Notes under the pieces: model-generated
What the model was told of the DNA's origin: nothing
The model's database searches: none
The model's input: the letters and a program-made list of their open reading frames with translations, nothing else
Program-made: the position numbers and the translations under genes
Shown here: positions 61,175 to 64,000 of the stretch, one piece after another
How positions within the stretch are numbered: position 1 is the stretch's first letter
How the letters are laid out: every line of letters begins with the position of its first letter
Origin: CADEFX01 sp963806735
GTDB taxonomy: Bacteria > Pseudomonadota > Alphaproteobacteria > Rhizobiales > Hyphomicrobiaceae
Length of the DNA stretch: 64,000 bases
Assembly: GCA_963806735.1 (NCBI GenBank)
Contig: CAWEBE010000022.1
Coordinates: forward strand, 124,001-188,000
Direction: 5' to 3'

Positions 61175-61591
61175 ATGAACACGCAAGTCAAACGTTTCCT
61201 GCAAGTAGCGTCCTTTGCTCTGGTGAGCTTTGCAGCCGTGGGTTCCGCGTCGGCCGGTTCCGCCACCGGGCTGTGGATCGACCACACCGGCCGCGGTGGC
61301 ATCGAGATTACCAATTGCGGCGCCAATCTGTGCGGCCGCCTCGTGTGGCTGAAGGACGAGAGGAACAGCAAGGCCTGCGGCACGCAGATCATCGGCAACG
61401 CCAAGCCGGTGGCCGGCGGCAAGTGGGACGGCGGCTGGATCTATGATCCCGACCAGGGCGCCAAGTACAGTGTCGAGATTACGCCGATGGGCGATAAGCT
61501 CAAAGTCATGGGCTATCAGGGCTCCAAGTTCCTGAGCGAGACCATGATCTGGCGGCGTGCGTCGGGCGAGTTGAAGCGCTGCACGGCCTGA
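61175..61591 (+). CDS. DUF2147-domain secreted protein
   Basis: 138 residues. A signal peptide (QVASFALVSFAAVGSASA) is followed by DUF2147: GLWIDHTGRGGIEITNCG, LCGRLVWLKD, GGWIYDPDQGAKYSVEI and VMGYQGSKFLSETMIW. These periplasmic proteins often sit near exporters and fatty-acid genes. The function is unknown. It may belong to the same operon as the ABC exporter (41-nt gap). Confidence 0.88.
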   Translation: MNTQVKRFLQVASFALVSFAAVGSASAGSATGLWIDHTGRGGIEITNCGANLCGRLVWLKDERNSKACGTQIIGNAKPVAGGKWDGGWIYDPDQGAKYSVEITPMGDKLKVMGYQGSKFLSETMIWRRASGELKRCTA

Positions 61592-61750
61592 TCTCATCGT
61601 TACTGATCGCTCAGTCGAGGCGCCGCTGCCGTCAAGGTCTGCGGCGCCTTCGTGTGTTTGGTGGTTGTTGCCCATGGCCACGGTGTGCGAGACTTCCTCG
61701 ATTGTCGCTTAGAGAAACAACGGTTTCGAGGAAACGCACGGGAGTTCACG

Positions 61751-62641
61751 ATGGCAGCAGCTACGGCAAAGCCAATTCAGGCGCCTGGGACCTACGCATT
61801 CGACGTCGAGGACGTCGAATACCTGCGGCACGGCGACAAGCCGCTGCTGGCGCGCCTCTTCAAGCCAAAGGGTGTGGGGCCGTTCCCTATGATGATCGAC
61901 CTGCACGGCGGTGCCTGGTGCAACGGTGATCGCCTCAACGACACGCCCATCAACGAAGCGCTGGCGCAAAGCGGCATCGTGGTGGCGGCGCTGGACTTCC
62001 GCATGCCGCCGCAGGCGGCCTATCCGGCCTCGATGGCGGACATCAACTACGGCGTGCGCTGGCTGAAATCGCAGGCATCCGCGTTCAAGGGCCGGCCGGG
62101 CCATGTCGGCGTGATCGGCATTTCGAGCGGCGGACATCAGGGCATGCTGGCGGCCATGCGGCCGAACGATCCGCGCTATGCGGCGCTGCCGATCTCGGGC
62201 GGGGCCAACATCGACGCGCGCATCGCCTGCGTGGTCATGTGCTGGCCGGTGATCGACCCGCTGGGCCGCTACCGCTATGCGCAACGCCTGACGGCGGCGG
62301 GCGGAAAATATCCCGAAGCACTGGACCGTGTGCTGCCGCTGCACATCAAATATTGGGGCGACGAGGCGGCCATGGACGAGGGCAACCCTGTTGGCGCGCT
62401 CGAGCGGGGCGAGAAAGCCGAGCTGCCGCCCGTGCTCTACGTGCAAGGCGCTGCCGATCTCGTGCATCCGGCCGCCGACCGCGAGCGCTTCATCGCGCAG
62501 TACCGCAAGCGCGGTGGCGAGGTGGACCTGGCGCTTTACGACGGCGAGGTGGAAGGCTTCGTCATGCGCAATGCGGGAGCTCCCGCTGCGGCGCAGGCCA
62601 TGGAGCGCATCATCGCCTTCGTGCACAAGCACCTGGGCTGA
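61751..62641 (+). CDS. HSL-like alpha/beta hydrolase
   Basis: 296 residues from ATG 61751. It has the HSL-type oxyanion motif DLHGGAWCNGD, nucleophile in VIGISSGGHQGML (GxSxG form), and acid/His region near VLYVQGAADLVHP and GEVEGFVMRN. The late catalytic His of the canonical family is not clearly placed, so catalysis may be altered. It stops 6 nt before the aldolase, suggesting one operon. Confidence 0.85.
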   Translation: MAAATAKPIQAPGTYAFDVEDVEYLRHGDKPLLARLFKPKGVGPFPMMIDLHGGAWCNGDRLNDTPINEALAQSGIVVAALDFRMPPQAAYPASMADINYGVRWLKSQASAFKGRPGHVGVIGISSGGHQGMLAAMRPNDPRYAALPISGGANIDARIACVVMCWPVIDPLGRYRYAQRLTAAGGKYPEALDRVLPLHIKYWGDEAAMDEGNPVGALERGEKAELPPVLYVQGAADLVHPAADRERFIAQYRKRGGEVDLALYDGEVEGFVMRNAGAPAAAQAMERIIAFVHKHLG

Positions 62642-62647
62642 CTGCTG

Positions 62648-63481
62648 ATGGCGGTGTCCCTGCAAGACGTGCTGCACAACAACGTCAAGGAAAAGCTGGC
62701 CCGCGACGAGGTGGTGGCCTCGATGATCGTGCGGACGGTGCGCGGGATCGAGATCGCGCGCATCGCCAAGACGTGCGGCTTCGATACGCTGTACGTGGAT
62801 TTGGAGCACAACACGTTCTCCATAGATACGTGCAGCCAGATCTGTGTGGCCGCGCTCGATGTGGGCATCACGCCATTCGTGCGCGTGCCGTCCCTCGGGC
62901 CGGAGTTCGTGGCTCGCGTGCTGGACGGTGGCGCACTGGGTGTGATCGGCCCGCACATCCGCTCGGCCGCCGAGGCGAAAGAGCTGGTGCGTGTCGCCAA
63001 GTATCCGCCGCTGGGCGAGCGCTCGGCGGGCGGGCAGCTCGCGCAGTTCCAGTATCGCGACTTTCCGGCGGCGGAGGCGAATGCTGCCGCCAACGCGGCC
63101 ACCACCGTGATCGCCATGTTGGAGACCAAGGACGGGCTGGCGCGCGTGAACGAAATCGCGGCGGTGGAGGGGATCGATATCCTTCTGATCGGCACCAACG
63201 ACCTGTGCGCGGAGCTCGGTATCTCCGGTCAGTACGACCACAAGCAGGTTCGCGATGCCTACAAGCGGGCTATCGCGGCGTGCCGCAAGCACGGCAAGCA
63301 TGTCGGCATCGGTGGCATCGGATCGCGGCCGGACTTGGTGGCGGAATTCGTGGCTGAAGGCGCACGCTACGTGTCAATTGGCTCCGATCTATCGTTCCTG
63401 ATCGGCGCCGCGACCGACAAGGCGAAGTTCGTGCAAGGGCTCAAGACGGGCAAAGCGACGACGAAGCGCGGCGGGCGCTGA
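62648..63481 (+). CDS. HpcH/HpaI-family aldolase
   Basis: 277 residues, a TIM-barrel class II aldolase: YVDLEHN (substrate/metal region), PFVRVPSLG, GALGVIGPHIRSAAEA, VIAMLETKDGL (metal Glu) and ILLIGTNDLCAELG. Enzymes of this type cleave 2-oxo-3-deoxy sugar acids or related diacids. The closest known activity (keto-deoxy-rhamnonate type) is a guess. The adjacent hydrolase may supply its substrate. Confidence 0.85.
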   Translation: MAVSLQDVLHNNVKEKLARDEVVASMIVRTVRGIEIARIAKTCGFDTLYVDLEHNTFSIDTCSQICVAALDVGITPFVRVPSLGPEFVARVLDGGALGVIGPHIRSAAEAKELVRVAKYPPLGERSAGGQLAQFQYRDFPAAEANAAANAATTVIAMLETKDGLARVNEIAAVEGIDILLIGTNDLCAELGISGQYDHKQVRDAYKRAIAACRKHGKHVGIGGIGSRPDLVAEFVAEGARYVSIGSDLSFLIGAATDKAKFVQGLKTGKATTKRGGR

Positions 63482-63635
63482 GCGACTGTTACGCTTGCGC
63501 ACCGCGTTTTGGCGCGATGCATTTTGGCACTACGTGCCGAGTTTTTTTGTTGTGAAAGAGAAGTAATCTGCAAGCTCCGCTATTGTGACGTTGATTTTTG
63601 CCTGCCACGGCAAAATTGCGATTGGCAAGGAACAA

Positions 63636-64000
63636 ATGATGCCCACACCATCGGAAACCAAAATCGAGCACGCATTGGACTATGCCAACGAGTGGTTGAA
63701 GTTCGGGGAGACCAAGCACGCGGCTCTCATCACCTTGAACACGGCCAGCATCACCATCATGCACAACCTAGTGAAAGGCTATATGTGCCTGCATTCGTGG
63801 TTGCCGGGCTGGCTTTGGTTCGCCACGGCGTGCTGCGTTGCCTCGGTGGTAGTCAGTCTCGCGTCATTTTTTGCCCACGACACCAATTGGAATAAGCCCT
63901 TCAAGATTTTGAGCGGAGAAGCGAATTTCGCCTTCTTCGGCCAAAGCCGCGACGCCATGAAGCAGACGTTTGCCGACGACGACGCAAGCGATTTTGCGGA
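63636..64000 (+). CDS. Pycsar-effector-like (DUF5706-type) membrane protein, 3' partial
   Basis: The ATG at 63636 (or 63639) lies behind AAGGA. The frame stays open for 121 codons to the window end. An amphipathic N-terminal stretch (ALDYANEWLKFGETKHAAL) leads into a hydrophobic ALITLNTASITIM, then a membrane helix around GWLWFATACCVASVVVSL, and a NFAFFGQSRDAM segment. This order (WLKFxExKxAALxxLN, helix pair, then N-x-x-FFG) matches PycTM/DUF5706 membrane proteins that act as effectors in cyclic-nucleotide phage defence. The cyclase partner would lie beyond the edge. The upstream 155 nt are AT-rich for this genome. Confidence 0.6.
   Translation, partial: MMPTPSETKIEHALDYANEWLKFGETKHAALITLNTASITIMHNLVKGYMCLHSWLPGWLWFATACCVASVVVSLASFFAHDTNWNKPFKILSGEANFAFFGQSRDAMKQTFADDDASDFA

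Noticed and set aside
61709..63301. 530-residue minus-strand open frame
   Set aside because: It is antisense to the alpha/beta hydrolase and aldolase genes, which have clear motifs. It has no domain and a shadow-like composition.
1..64000. CRISPR array or classical transposase-bearing insertion sequence
   Set aside because: No regularly spaced short repeats and no transposase-like frame were seen. The only recombinase is the tyrosine integrase at 26460.

Overview
The window is GC-rich, densely coded DNA from an alphaproteobacterium, most likely of the order Hyphomicrobiales (Rhizobiales). This rests on lineage-typical families: the phosphotransferase ChpT beside a CheY-like regulator, an EipA/DUF1134 envelope protein, DUF1236 and DUF4167 proteins, RlmJ, and many short secreted or single-helix proteins. 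Species cannot be named from the sequence.

Layout. 0-6.5 kb holds a CadC-like TPR regulator (cut by the window edge), a frame-disrupted response regulator, and a run of small proteins, an HD-domain hydrolase, MgtC-like and AI-2E-like membrane proteins. 6.7-20.8 kb is a catabolic island for an unknown amide or carbamoyl compound: a CitE-like lyase, an N-carbamoylsarcosine-amidase-like hydrolase, three amidase-signature enzymes with two AtzG-like small subunits, a complete five-gene Dpp/Opp-type ABC importer, a GAF protein and an M19 dipeptidase. 20.8-27.6 kb is an accessory island with a tyrosine integrase, an AlpA-like protein, an SRAP peptidase, a DUF4238 protein between two ~485-bp direct repeats, three decayed LigD-type DNA ligase fragments and a tRNA-like gene whose halves are in reversed order. 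27.6-38.4 kb is mostly core metabolism (DMT exporter, Gph, GabD-like dehydrogenase, RpiA, two ROK-type proteins, an aminotransferase, FetAB). 38.4-45 kb has secreted proteins, two large hairpin repeats, a cold-shock protein, RlmJ, a receiver protein, ChpT, CysQ and EipA. 45-64 kb has two coiled-coil/membrane proteins, a PhoR-like kinase, AraC-type regulators, AlaX, a methyltransferase, a split DevBCA-like exporter, a Crp/Fnr regulator, hydrolases, an HpcH/HpaI aldolase and, cut by the window end, a Pycsar-effector-like membrane protein.

The most unusual signal is at 24018-24108 on the minus strand. A T-arm, acceptor strand and CCA end come first. They are followed after only 5 nt by a 5' acceptor strand and a canonical D-arm. 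The two halves carry complementary anticodon-stem strands, and a strong terminator follows. Rejoined, they keep the tertiary-contact bases of a normal tRNA, so this looks like a circularly permuted tRNA gene on a mobile island. A second permutation, at protein level, is seen in the ROK protein at 33662-34762, whose C-terminal-type segment precedes its N-terminal-type segment.
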